DNA from: Acetivibrio cellulolyticus CD2
GTDB taxonomy: Bacteria > Bacillota > Clostridia > Acetivibrionales > Acetivibrionaceae
Length of the DNA stretch: 32,944 bases
Reading direction: 5' to 3'
Assembly (NCBI RefSeq): GCF_000179595.2
Contig: NZ_JH556653.1
Span: 2,060,012 to 2,092,955 of the forward strand
A model generated the notes under the pieces. The model made no database searches. It saw only the letters and a program-made list of their open reading frames with translations, and was not told the origin of the DNA. This document shows positions 24,672-32,944 of the stretch, in pieces. The translations under genes and the position numbers were made by a program. How positions within the stretch are numbered: the stretch's first letter is position 1; every line of letters starts with the position of its first letter.

Positions 24672-25577
24672 ATGATACATCGTTTTATATGGATGTATTT
24701 TTGTGTTATGGAAAAAGAAAAGAATTCAAAGAATACTCTGCTAGTCATGTTAAAAGGGTTTATCATAGGTTCATCAATGAGTGTTCCGGGAGTGAGCGGC
24801 GGAACTATGGCCATTCTATTAGGCATTTATGATAAACTTATAGGTTCTATAAGCCGTTTCACAAAAGATTTAAAGGGAAATATCATATTTCTCACAAAAT
24901 TCTGTATAGGTGCAGGAATAGGTATTATTTCACTTTCTAAGTTAATTAAATGGTTGTTGGAAGTTGTTCCTTTACCTGTCTCATTTTTCTTTCTAGGCGC
25001 TGTAATCGGCGGTGTTCCTGCTTTATATAAGAAAACGAAGACTAAGGATTCCGGATTAAGACTTTCCTCTGTAATTTATTTCCTTATAGGATTAGCTATA
25101 GTAATTTCAATTGGCTTTATTCCAACAGGAACAATTAGTGTTACATCAGGTTCAGGAATTGGGCATTACCTGATGTTATTAGTTACAGGAATTATTATTG
25201 CATTGGCATTAGTACTTCCGGGTATAAGCACATCACATATGTTACTGGTTCTTGGCATGTATGATGCAATGCTTGCAGCTATCAGCGATTTAAATATTGT
25301 TTACTTAGGAATATTAGGAGTTGTAACTGTGATCGGAATTTTCTTAACTACAAGGCCTATTGAGTGGACAATGAATAAGTTCCCACGCCAGACATACTGT
25401 GTTATCATTGGTTTTGTTTTAGGATCTACCTGGGAGATATTCCGTGACAAAATCATCCCTGCAATTCCAGCCAACGCAAATTTTTCATGGTGGATTACAT
25501 CAGTAATTATATCCATTATTACCTTTGTTCTTGGAATTAGTGCAATCATAGCATTATCTAAATTTTCTAATGATTAA
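24672..25577 (+). CDS. DUF368 (PopT-type) polyprenyl-phosphate transporter
   Basis: 301 residues from ATG 24672, or 289 from ATG 24708 (MEKEKNSKNT...), which gives the more usual N-terminus. A multi-helix membrane protein with the paired family motif: VPGVSGGTMAILLGIYDKL near the N-terminus and LPGISTSHMLLVLGMYDAML about 145 residues later, an inverted-repeat architecture. DUF368 proteins are reported to recycle undecaprenyl phosphate across the membrane for cell-wall synthesis. The start is uncertain: AAGGAG (24665-24670) is only one base from ATG 24672 and far from ATG 24708. It has its own promoter and ends at a strong bidirectional terminator. Confidence 0.9.
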   Translation: MIHRFIWMYFCVMEKEKNSKNTLLVMLKGFIIGSSMSVPGVSGGTMAILLGIYDKLIGSISRFTKDLKGNIIFLTKFCIGAGIGIISLSKLIKWLLEVVPLPVSFFFLGAVIGGVPALYKKTKTKDSGLRLSSVIYFLIGLAIVISIGFIPTGTISVTSGSGIGHYLMLLVTGIIIALALVLPGISTSHMLLVLGMYDAMLAAISDLNIVYLGILGVVTVIGIFLTTRPIEWTMNKFPRQTYCVIIGFVLGSTWEIFRDKIIPAIPANANFSWWITSVIISIITFVLGISAIIALSKFSND

Positions 25578-25607
25578 TATTATGATATATTTATAAATAA
25601 CATAACG

Positions 25608-25645
25608 AAAAAGAGTGCTTGATTAATCAATCAGGCACTCTTTTT
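25608..25645. terminator. Bidirectional terminator between the DUF368 gene and the ilv-leu operon
   Basis: GAGTGCTTGATT (25613-25624) pairs with AATCAGGCACTC (25629-25640), with one G-U pair per strand and a 4-base loop. It is flanked by AAAAA on the left and TTTTT on the right, so it can stop both converging transcripts. Confidence 0.93.
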
Positions 25646-25654
25646 ATAAAAGCC

Positions 25655-25912
25655 TTACTCAATTTTTATCTCAAATCTGTCAAACTTTACACTATCAATA
25701 AACTGGTCTTTTGTAAAAGAAGTTCTGCGATATCTCGCAAACTCAGTAGTATTTCTTTTAAGCCATAAAGGTACAGAAATATCTAGCTCTCTGCATAGAG
25801 TTATTAAGCTTTCTTCCAACAAATCCCTAAAAGGAACATTACTACTATCATTGTCAACTACTTTTTCACTGATAATTCTAGTACCATTTATTAGTTTTCC
25901 GATTATTTTCAA
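25655..25912 (-). CDS. Small protein at the end of the ilv-leu operon, unknown function
   Basis: 85 residues from TTG 25912, with AGAAGGAAG upstream. It has no signal peptide or membrane helix. It is acidic in the middle (DLLEESLITLCRELDISVP) and ends with a basic stretch followed by an amphipathic strand (LWLKRNTTEFARYRRTSF, then KFDRFEIKIE). The sequence looks folded and constrained rather than random. It begins 23 bases after cimA and ends just before the operon terminator, so it is the last cistron of the branched-chain operon. I do not recognise a domain. Confidence 0.7.
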   Translation of the reverse strand: MKIIGKLINGTRIISEKVVDNDSSNVPFRDLLEESLITLCRELDISVPLWLKRNTTEFARYRRTSFTKDQFIDSVKFDRFEIKIE

Positions 25913-25934
25913 ATTAATCTTCCTTCTTCTACAA

Positions 25935-27515
25935 TTAGTTTAATTTCGCTGCTTCCTTATCTTTTAAAAGTTTATATTCTATTGAATCTATCAGGGCATA
26001 CCAGCTTGCTTCAATTATGTCGGTAGAAACACCTATTGTTGTCCATATTCCTTCAGAGTCAGTTGATTCAATTAATACTCTAACCTTTGCAGCTGTTGCA
26101 GATTTTGAATCTAAAACCCTAACTTTATAGTCTGTAAGTTTCATATCCATAACTTGAGGGTAAAACCTTTCCAGTGCTTTTCTTAGCGCCTTGTCTAGAG
26201 CATTGACAGGACCATCACCTTCATCGGCTGTAATTTCTTCCTGGTCTCCCACTTTAATCTTAATCATTGCAGAAGAATTAGCAGTTGTAATCGATGGTTC
26301 ATTTACGACAACCTTGAATTCACTAAGCTCAAAGAACGATTCGTACCTTCCCAGTACTTTCCTTATTATTAACTCGAAGGAGCCTTCTGCGCCTTCATAT
26401 TGGTAACCCTTGAATTCCATTTCCTTCAACTTCTCAAGAATTAATTTGGTTTCAGGTGAATCCTTAGTGATAGTACTATCAATATGGTTAATTAAATTCA
26501 ATACAGCACTTCTTCCAGCAACTTCAGACATCAGAAATACTCTTTCATTTCCAACCAATTCAGGACTTACATGCTCATATGCAGTAGTATTCTTATTGAC
26601 AGCATCAGCATGCATTCCTGCTTTGTGAGCAAAGGAATTCCTTCCCACATAAGGAGCTCTATCATCATGTATTACATTCGCCACCTCACTTGCAAATCTA
26701 GCAATAGCAGTAAGGTGTAACATATTCTCTTCCGGAATACACAAGTATCCCAATTTCAACTGCAGGTTTGGTATAATACTACATATATTGGCATTACCGC
26801 TTCTTTCTCCAAATCCGTTTAGTGTTCCCTGTACCTGTACCGCTCCTGCCTGAACTGCCATAATCGAATTGGCTACAGCCATACCCGTATCATTATGACA
26901 GTGTATACCAACATCTACTTTAAACTCATTTACAACTTTTAGAGTCATATCATAGACCTCATTTGGGAAACAACCTCCATTGGTATCACAGAGGCAAATA
27001 CTGTCTGCTCCTGCATCTATGGCTGCCTTTAGCGATTTCATTGCATATTCTGGGTTTGCTTTATATCCATCAAAAAAATGCTCTGCATCAAATACGACTT
27101 CTTTATTTTTACTCTTAAAAAATAATATTGTTTCGTAAATCATCTTAAGATTTTCATCAAGAGTAGTCTTTAATATATCCGTCACATGAAAGTCCCAACT
27201 CTTTCCGAATATTGCAACTGCAGGAGTATCTGCTATCAGCAGTGAATTGACATTGGCATCATCCTCAACAGATATATTAACCCGCCTAGTGCTTCCAAAA
27301 GCTATAACTTTTGCATTTCTGAAATTCATGCTTTTTATTCGTTCAAAAAATTCCAGATCTTTAGGGTTTGAGCCGGGATTTCCTGCTTCTATATAGCTTA
27401 CACCAAGTCTATCCAGTTTATCAACAAGCTTAATTTTGTCTTCAACACTAAAGGAAATGCCTTGTGCTTGTGCTCCATCCCTTAACGTTGAATCATAAAT
27501 TTGTATTTTTTTCAT
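25935..27515 (-). CDS. cimA: (R)-citramalate synthase
   Basis: 526 residues from ATG 27515, preceded by AGGAGAGGTG; the frame runs nine codons further upstream without a site. It condenses pyruvate with acetyl-CoA to citramalate, giving 2-oxobutanoate for isoleucine without threonine. DRE-TIM motifs are visible: YDSTLRDGAQAQGISFS at the start, VGIHCHNDTGMAVANS (metal-binding HxH), NGFGERSGNANI and a C-terminal regulatory domain with DEGDGPVNALDKALRK. The DGAQ-QG signature and length separate it from LeuA (DGEQ-PG), its paralogue directly upstream. The gap to leuA is 32 bases. Confidence 0.92.
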   Translation of the reverse strand: MKKIQIYDSTLRDGAQAQGISFSVEDKIKLVDKLDRLGVSYIEAGNPGSNPKDLEFFERIKSMNFRNAKVIAFGSTRRVNISVEDDANVNSLLIADTPAVAIFGKSWDFHVTDILKTTLDENLKMIYETILFFKSKNKEVVFDAEHFFDGYKANPEYAMKSLKAAIDAGADSICLCDTNGGCFPNEVYDMTLKVVNEFKVDVGIHCHNDTGMAVANSIMAVQAGAVQVQGTLNGFGERSGNANICSIIPNLQLKLGYLCIPEENMLHLTAIARFASEVANVIHDDRAPYVGRNSFAHKAGMHADAVNKNTTAYEHVSPELVGNERVFLMSEVAGRSAVLNLINHIDSTITKDSPETKLILEKLKEMEFKGYQYEGAEGSFELIIRKVLGRYESFFELSEFKVVVNEPSITTANSSAMIKIKVGDQEEITADEGDGPVNALDKALRKALERFYPQVMDMKLTDYKVRVLDSKSATAAKVRVLIESTDSEGIWTTIGVSTDIIEASWYALIDSIEYKLLKDKEAAKLN

Positions 27516-27547
27516 AGCTGCACCTCTCCTAATCAAACCCATTTAAT

Positions 27548-29080
27548 CTAGCCTTCACTGGCTAATTCACCTATTTCACTTATTGCTCTATTTATGGCAT
27601 TCAAGTATGCCCTTACTCCTGACTCAATAATATCCGTACTTACTCCTCTTCCTACAAAGAGCTTGCCATCTTTTGATATTCTGACAGTAACCTCACCAAG
27701 TGCATCTTTTCCTTCAGTTACAGCCTTCAAACTATAATCTTCAAGGGTGAAGCTTATCCCAACAGCTCTTTCTATTGCATTAAATGCTGCGTCAACAGGC
27801 CCATCACCGGTAGCTGCTTCAGTTATTATGTTATCATTCCTCTTAAGGCTTATTGTTGAGGTTGCAACGCTTTTGTTTCCACTGGTTATCTGGTAACTTT
27901 CCAGTTCAAATATCTCAGGAACCTCAGAAACCTTCTCTTCAACAAGTGCCTCAATATCCCTATCAAGAACTACTTTTTTCTTATCTGCCAGACTCTTAAA
28001 CTTTTCAAAGGCTTGCTGTATTCCCTCTGGAGTAAGCGTTGTATAACCCATTTCCTTTAATCTTTCTTCAAAGGCATGTCGACCAGAAAGTTTACCTAAC
28101 ACCATCCTGTTTTGCCCTAAACCTATAGATTCTGGCCTCATTATCTCATAAGTACTCTTTTCCGACAATACCCCATGCTGGTGAATTCCCGATTCATGTG
28201 CAAAAGCATTTGCACCTACAATTGCTTTATTGGGCTGAACAGTTATACCTGTAAGACTGCTCACCAATTTACTTGATCTATATATTTGTGTTGTATCAAT
28301 CTTATGTTCAATTTTATAGAAATCTTTTCTGGTGTCAATACCCATTATTATTTCTTCTACCGAAGCATTTCCAGCTCGCTCACCCAAACCGTTTATGGTA
28401 CACTCAACCTGCGTAGCACCATTTAAAACTGCTGCAAGCGAATTTGCAACCGCCAAACCCAAATCGTTGTGGCAATGTACACTTATTTCAGCTTTATCAA
28501 TATTGCTTACATTTTCCATAATTGACTTGATCATATTTCCATACTCGGTTGGTGTAGTATATCCTACAGTATCAGGTATATTAACTACCGTTGCACCTGC
28601 TTTTATTACTTCTTCAACTATTTTTATCAAAAATTCCAATCTTGTTCTACTGGCATCTTCTGCCGAAAACTCTACGTCAGAGCAGTACTTCTTAGAATAT
28701 TTGACCATAGCAACTGCTCTTTCCAATACTTCTTCTTCTGTCATCTTCAATTTATATTTTAAATGAATATCTGATGTAGCAATAAAGGTATGAATCCTAG
28801 GGCTTTGAGCTTCTTTAACAGCCTCCCATGCCCTGTCTATATCCTTCTCAACAGCCCTGCAAAGGCTTGCAATTGTAACATTTTTTATATTCTCAGAAAC
28901 AGCCTTTACCGCTTCAAAGTCGCCTGGTGAAGCAATTGCAAAACCGGCCTCAATAACATCTACACCAAGCTTTTCCAGCTGTCTTGCAATTTCAAGCTTT
29001 TCTTGAATGTTTAAATTGACCCCTGGAGTTTGTTCTCCATCCCTCAATGTGGTATCAAATATCTTAATTCTCTTAGGCAT
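27548..29080 (-). CDS. leuA: 2-isopropylmalate synthase
   Basis: 510 residues. It condenses 2-ketoisovalerate with acetyl-CoA, the first step of leucine synthesis. Motifs: [16 protein letters not shown] at the start, [16 protein letters not shown] with the metal-binding His pair, [25 protein letters not shown], and the C-terminal leucine-sensing domain with [14 protein letters not shown]. The length fits the class with an allosteric domain. ATG 29080 has GGAGGT seven bases upstream. The downstream leuC/leuD/leuB genes are not in this window. An unusual 187-base leader separates it from ilvC. Confidence 0.96.
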   Translation of the reverse strand: MPKRIKIFDTTLRDGEQTPGVNLNIQEKLEIARQLEKLGVDVIEAGFAIASPGDFEAVKAVSENIKNVTIASLCRAVEKDIDRAWEAVKEAQSPRIHTFIATSDIHLKYKLKMTEEEVLERAVAMVKYSKKYCSDVEFSAEDASRTRLEFLIKIVEEVIKAGATVVNIPDTVGYTTPTEYGNMIKSIMENVSNIDKAEISVHCHNDLGLAVANSLAAVLNGATQVECTINGLGERAGNASVEEIIMGIDTRKDFYKIEHKIDTTQIYRSSKLVSSLTGITVQPNKAIVGANAFAHESGIHQHGVLSEKSTYEIMRPESIGLGQNRMVLGKLSGRHAFEERLKEMGYTTLTPEGIQQAFEKFKSLADKKKVVLDRDIEALVEEKVSEVPEIFELESYQITSGNKSVATSTISLKRNDNIITEAATGDGPVDAAFNAIERAVGISFTLEDYSLKAVTEGKDALGEVTVRISKDGKLFVGRGVSTDIIESGVRAYLNAINRAISEIGELASEG

Positions 29081-29097
29081 AACATTTACCTCCTATT

Positions 29098-29123
29098 TCC
29101 TAAATCATTCTCCTAAATCATTC
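29098..29123 (-). repeat. Perfect 13-bp tandem duplication before the leuA ribosome site
   Basis: TCCTAAATCATTC occurs twice back to back (29098-29110 and 29111-29123). On the coding strand each unit contains ATGATTTAG (Met-Ile-stop) and an AGGA. Confidence 0.9.
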
Positions 29124-29178
29124 TCATATTTATAAATATTTATCTCTATATAATATTTTGCAAATTCCTCAAATAGGT

Positions 29179-29215
29179 GGTTGGAAAAATGGGACACCCC
29201 ATCTTTTCCATAACC
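29179..29215. promoter_or_regulatory. Strong hairpin in the ilvC-leuA spacer
   Basis: On the minus strand GGTTATGGAAAAGATGGG (29215-29198) pairs with CCCATTTTTCCAACC (29193-29179) with small bulges. There is no U-tract, so it is not a typical terminator. It may set mRNA processing or stability between the ilv and leu parts. Confidence 0.5.
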
Positions 29216-29267
29216 CTATACCTATTACATGAATTATTCATTCATGGATTTCAACTTTTGTATATCA

Positions 29268-30263
<996 letters not shown>

Positions 30264-30270
30264 TTAAAAA

Positions 30271-30783
30271 TCACTCCTTATCATTATTTTTGGCTTTTAT
30301 ATATCTATTACCTCTTTCGATGGCAATTGTACCCGTTCTTACAATTTCTTTTATTCCAAATTGTTTGAGCATATCCTCAAGGGCTGCAACTTTTTCTGTA
30401 CCCCCAGAAATTTCAATAGTCAAGGTATTTTTTGATACGTCAACTATTTTTGCTCTGAATATTTCGACAATCTGGATAATCTCAGCTCTTGTAGACGCAT
30501 CTGCACTTACCTTGATTAGAGCAAGTTCTCTGCTTACCGACTCCGATTTTGCAAGCTGTTTGATCTTTATTATGTCAATAAGCTTATTAAGCTGTTTGCT
30601 CACCTGTTCTACAACATATTCATCCCCGTCTACCACTATAGTTATCCTTGATACTTCAGGATCCTCAGTAACACCAACAGCTAAGCTGTCAATATTAAAA
30701 CCTCTTCTACTGAAGAGACCAGCTACCCTTGATAAAACGCCGGGATGATTTTCTACCAGTACCGATAAAGTATGTTTAGGCAT
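30271..30783 (-). CDS. ilvN: Acetolactate synthase, small (regulatory) subunit
   Basis: 170 residues: an N-terminal ACT domain (HTLSVLVENHPGVLSRVAGL, then RRGFNIDSLAVG) and a C-terminal ACT-like domain (LEDMLKQFGIKEIVRTG, IAIERG). It activates IlvB and gives feedback inhibition by valine. GGGAGGT precedes ATG 30783. It lies 43 bases after ilvB and seven before ilvC. The gene is sometimes called ilvH. Confidence 0.96.
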   Translation of the reverse strand: MPKHTLSVLVENHPGVLSRVAGLFSRRGFNIDSLAVGVTEDPEVSRITIVVDGDEYVVEQVSKQLNKLIDIIKIKQLAKSESVSRELALIKVSADASTRAEIIQIVEIFRAKIVDVSKNTLTIEISGGTEKVAALEDMLKQFGIKEIVRTGTIAIERGNRYIKAKNNDKE

Positions 30784-30825
30784 CTCTTTACCTCCCTTTA
30801 TATATAAAAATAAAATTCAATTACC

Positions 30826-32454
30826 TTAAAGTGTAGACTCTTCGGGATCTACCAAGCACTCAAGCAGATATGGCTTGTCGTCCTTCAGCATTTTTTCCAG
30901 AGCCTTTTTTACATCTTTGTTGTTTGTAATCCTTTCACCCTCAAACCCATAAGCTTTGAATATAGCCAGAAAGTCTGGATTTTCATCCAGAAAAACCTGT
31001 GTATAACGGCTGCAATGCCTTATCTTTTGAAGTTCCCTTACCATACCGAGCCTGTAGTTATTAAAAAGCAATACCTTAACCCCTATTTTACTTTGCTTCA
31101 TTGTTCCAAGCTCCTGCATGGACATCTGAAAACTACCGTCACCACCAATACAAATAACTTTAGAATCAGGACAAGCAGTCTTTGCACCCACGGCAGCAGG
31201 TAATCCATATCCCATAGTCCCCATACCACCAGATGTTATAAAGTTTCCAGGTCTTCTAACACCAAAGTAATTTGCAACCCATATCTGGTTCTGACCAACC
31301 TCAGTCGTCACAATAGTATCGTTATCAACTATTTTTGATAAGACAGATAAGAGGTATTTAGGATTTACATAATTTGAGCCAACATTAGAATCAATTTTCA
31401 GAGCATGTTCATGTTTCTTCCTTTTTAGCTCCTCTACCCACTCGTCTACTTCTCCCTTATGTGCAACCTCATTAAGCTCTTTTAGTATTTGTTTCAAGTC
31501 CCCAACTACAGGTATGGATACTTCTATATTCTTTCCTATCTCCGCGGGATCTATATCAATATGAACAATTTTAGCCTTTTTTGCAATCTGGTTTGGCTTG
31601 CTCATTGCCCGGTCGCCAACTCTTGCACCTAGAATAATCAACAGGTCGGCATTATTTATTGCATAGTTTGCAGTGTAAACACCATGGGAACCAAGCATCC
31701 CCAAATTCAGTTCATGTACAGAAGGCAGAACCCCTATACCCATAAGTGTTGGAGTAACAGGTATACTGCACTTCTCCACCAATTCCAAAAGTTCATCCGC
31801 AGCTCCCGATCTTAATAATCCTCCACCAGCACAGATTACAGGCTTCTTTGCTTTTTTTATTGCATCAGCTATTTTTTTAATCTGAAGTGAATGACCTTTT
31901 ATATTTGGTTTATATCCTCTAATATCAACATTTTTAGGATATTCAAACTTAATTTCATCATTCTGTATATCTACAGGTATGTCTATAAGCACAGGACCAG
32001 GCCTTCCTGTAGAAGCTATATAAAATGCTTCCTTAATTATCCTGGGTAAATCCTTTGCAGCTTTTACAAGGTAGCTATGCTTGACAAACGGCGCTGCAGC
32101 ACCAGTTATATCTGCTTCCTGAAATACATCACGCCCAATCAAATCAGAAGATACCTGTCCTGTAATTGCAACTACAGGAATTGAATCCATATATGCAGTA
32201 GCAATACCGGTAATAATGTTTGTTGCTCCAGGGCCTGAAGTAACGACACATACTCCCACTCCACCGGATGCACGGGCATATCCGCTTGCTGCATGAGCCG
32301 CTCCCTGTTCATGTCTGGTCAATATATGACGTACCTTTGAGTCAATCAAAGCATCATAAAACGGGCATATAGCAGCTCCGGGGTAACCGAATATAACTTC
32401 TACCCCTTCCAATTCCAAAGCCTTTACAATCGCTTGTGCTCCTGTCATCTTCAT
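30826..32454 (-). CDS. ilvB: Acetolactate synthase, large (catalytic) subunit
   Basis: 542 residues. A thiamine-diphosphate enzyme that joins two pyruvates, or pyruvate and 2-oxobutanoate. The catalytic glutamate is Glu49 in TRHEQGAAHAASGYARASG; the FAD-region core includes DLLIILGARVGDRA; and the ThDP motif GGDGSFQMSMQELGT...NNYRLGMVRE is complete. Length is typical. ATG 32454 has GGGGGT seven bases upstream. It is the first gene of the operon, 50 bases after the T-box terminator hairpin. Confidence 0.96.
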   Translation of the reverse strand: MKMTGAQAIVKALELEGVEVIFGYPGAAICPFYDALIDSKVRHILTRHEQGAAHAASGYARASGGVGVCVVTSGPGATNIITGIATAYMDSIPVVAITGQVSSDLIGRDVFQEADITGAAAPFVKHSYLVKAAKDLPRIIKEAFYIASTGRPGPVLIDIPVDIQNDEIKFEYPKNVDIRGYKPNIKGHSLQIKKIADAIKKAKKPVICAGGGLLRSGAADELLELVEKCSIPVTPTLMGIGVLPSVHELNLGMLGSHGVYTANYAINNADLLIILGARVGDRAMSKPNQIAKKAKIVHIDIDPAEIGKNIEVSIPVVGDLKQILKELNEVAHKGEVDEWVEELKRKKHEHALKIDSNVGSNYVNPKYLLSVLSKIVDNDTIVTTEVGQNQIWVANYFGVRRPGNFITSGGMGTMGYGLPAAVGAKTACPDSKVICIGGDGSFQMSMQELGTMKQSKIGVKVLLFNNYRLGMVRELQKIRHCSRYTQVFLDENPDFLAIFKAYGFEGERITNNKDVKKALEKMLKDDKPYLLECLVDPEESTL

Positions 32455-32504
32455 CTAAATACCCCCTTTGCTTTATATTTCAGTCATAAACATGCCTTAA
32501 AATT

Positions 32505-32551
32505 CAAAAACCCCTCGACTCTGCAAACTAAATTTGCAGGGACGAAGGGTA
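32505..32551 (-). terminator. T-box intrinsic terminator
   Basis: Minus strand: ACCCTTCGTCCCTGCAAA pairs with TTTGCAGAGTCGAGGGG, with a small internal loop, followed by TTTTTG. Confidence 0.9.
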
Positions 32552-32795
32552 TAAAATCCTACGTGGTACCACCCTGATTTTGCATACATATAAAGTATGC
32601 TCTCAGGTGCATATAAATAATATGCACAGACTGTAACGTAGTCAACGTCATTGCTTACTTACACTTCGGCAATAAAGCTCCGGAACGAGTTATTCATGCA
32701 AATCATGCGCTGATTCTCACCAACCATCAGCTCTCTTGTAGCAATCATGTGCATCTTTATTTCCATCACAGCTTTTACTTCTTAATGTATAGTTG
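32505..32795 (-). ncRNA. T-box riboswitch leader of ilvB (probable leucine specifier)
   Basis: The T-box core AGGGTGGTACCACG is at 32575-32562 on the minus strand. Stem I shows AGAGAGCTGATGG, GGTTGGTGAGAATCAGC and a lower stem AATAAAG/CTTTATT. Its 3' internal loop reads GAATAACTCGTTCCGGAG; the CTC at 32689-32687 is the likely specifier (Leu), as in other ilv-leu leaders, though ATA (Ile) is an alternative frame. The leader ends in a terminator (32551-32505) that competes with the antiterminator formed with the T-box. Uncharged tRNA would allow read-through into ilvB-ilvN-ilvC-leuA-cimA. Confidence 0.95.
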
Positions 32796-32801
32796 ATAAA
32801 T

Positions 32802-32830
32802 ATTTTACCATCATACTTAAGTGTTGTCAA
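32802..32830 (-). promoter_or_regulatory. Sigma-A promoter of the ilv-leu operon
   Basis: Minus strand: perfect TTGACA (32830-32825), a 17-base spacer and TAAAAT (32807-32802). Transcription would begin near 32795, giving a leader of about 340 bases before ilvB. Beyond it, 32831-32944 shows only a plus-strand TATAAT (32901-32906) that may belong to a gene outside the window. Confidence 0.88.
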
Positions 32831-32944
32831 TACTTTTTTTAATATGAATTGCCTACTATAAATTGCAAGTTAAAGTGACGGTAAAATTTTGGTAAACTTG
32901 TATAATGCAAACTATTGGCACTATTGTTCGGGATGTCAAGGGCG

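Overview
This is a low-GC Gram-positive (Firmicutes, class Clostridia) chromosome segment, most like the cellulosome-forming clostridia of cluster III (Acetivibrio/Hungateiclostridium/Ruminiclostridium). The reasons are two secreted proteins with type I dockerin repeats of the NSIDFA type, a SigI/RsgI pair of the kind that controls cellulosome genes in these bacteria, strong AGGAGG-type ribosome sites, frequent GTG/TTG starts and AT-rich spacers. The species assignment is inference.

Layout. 1-474: C-terminal part of a DDE transposase, cut by the window edge. 667-4411 (minus): a compact four-gene cluster of adenylation enzyme, GNAT acetyltransferase, acyl carrier protein and MBOAT membrane acyltransferase. 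It resembles dltA/C/B with an extra acetyltransferase and without dltD, and is the best candidate for an undescribed system. 4655-9084 (minus): two dockerin proteins, one with three Calx-beta-like modules and one ending in two subtilase-propeptide-like domains. 9139-10369: a decayed patch with gene remnants, a small two-helix membrane protein with a good promoter, and a membrane-anchored coiled-coil protein. 10720-10795 (minus): tRNA-Pro(UGG) with encoded CCA.

11057-14669 (plus): ttcA-like tRNA thiolation enzyme, then a large secreted NAGPA-type phosphodiester glycosidase. 14954-15826 (minus): galU. 16028-16873 (plus): YihY/BrkB membrane protein. 16926-17992 (minus): rpsF-ssb-rpsR operon with a probable S6:S18-binding leader. 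18548-19834 (plus): membrane GAF-GGDEF diguanylate cyclase. 20073-22280 (plus): glycogen branching enzyme. 22470-24405 (minus): sigI-rsgI. 24672-25577 (plus): DUF368 polyprenyl-phosphate transporter.

25655-32830 (minus): a branched-chain amino acid operon in the order promoter, T-box leader, ilvB, ilvN, ilvC, leuA, cimA and a small conserved-looking ORF, ending at a strong bidirectional terminator. IlvB/N/C make the valine and isoleucine precursors, LeuA starts leucine synthesis, and CimA supplies 2-oxobutanoate from pyruvate for isoleucine. The T-box lets uncharged tRNA (probably tRNA-Leu) switch the operon on.

Most of the right two thirds is ordinary core genome. The unusual material is at 667-9800.
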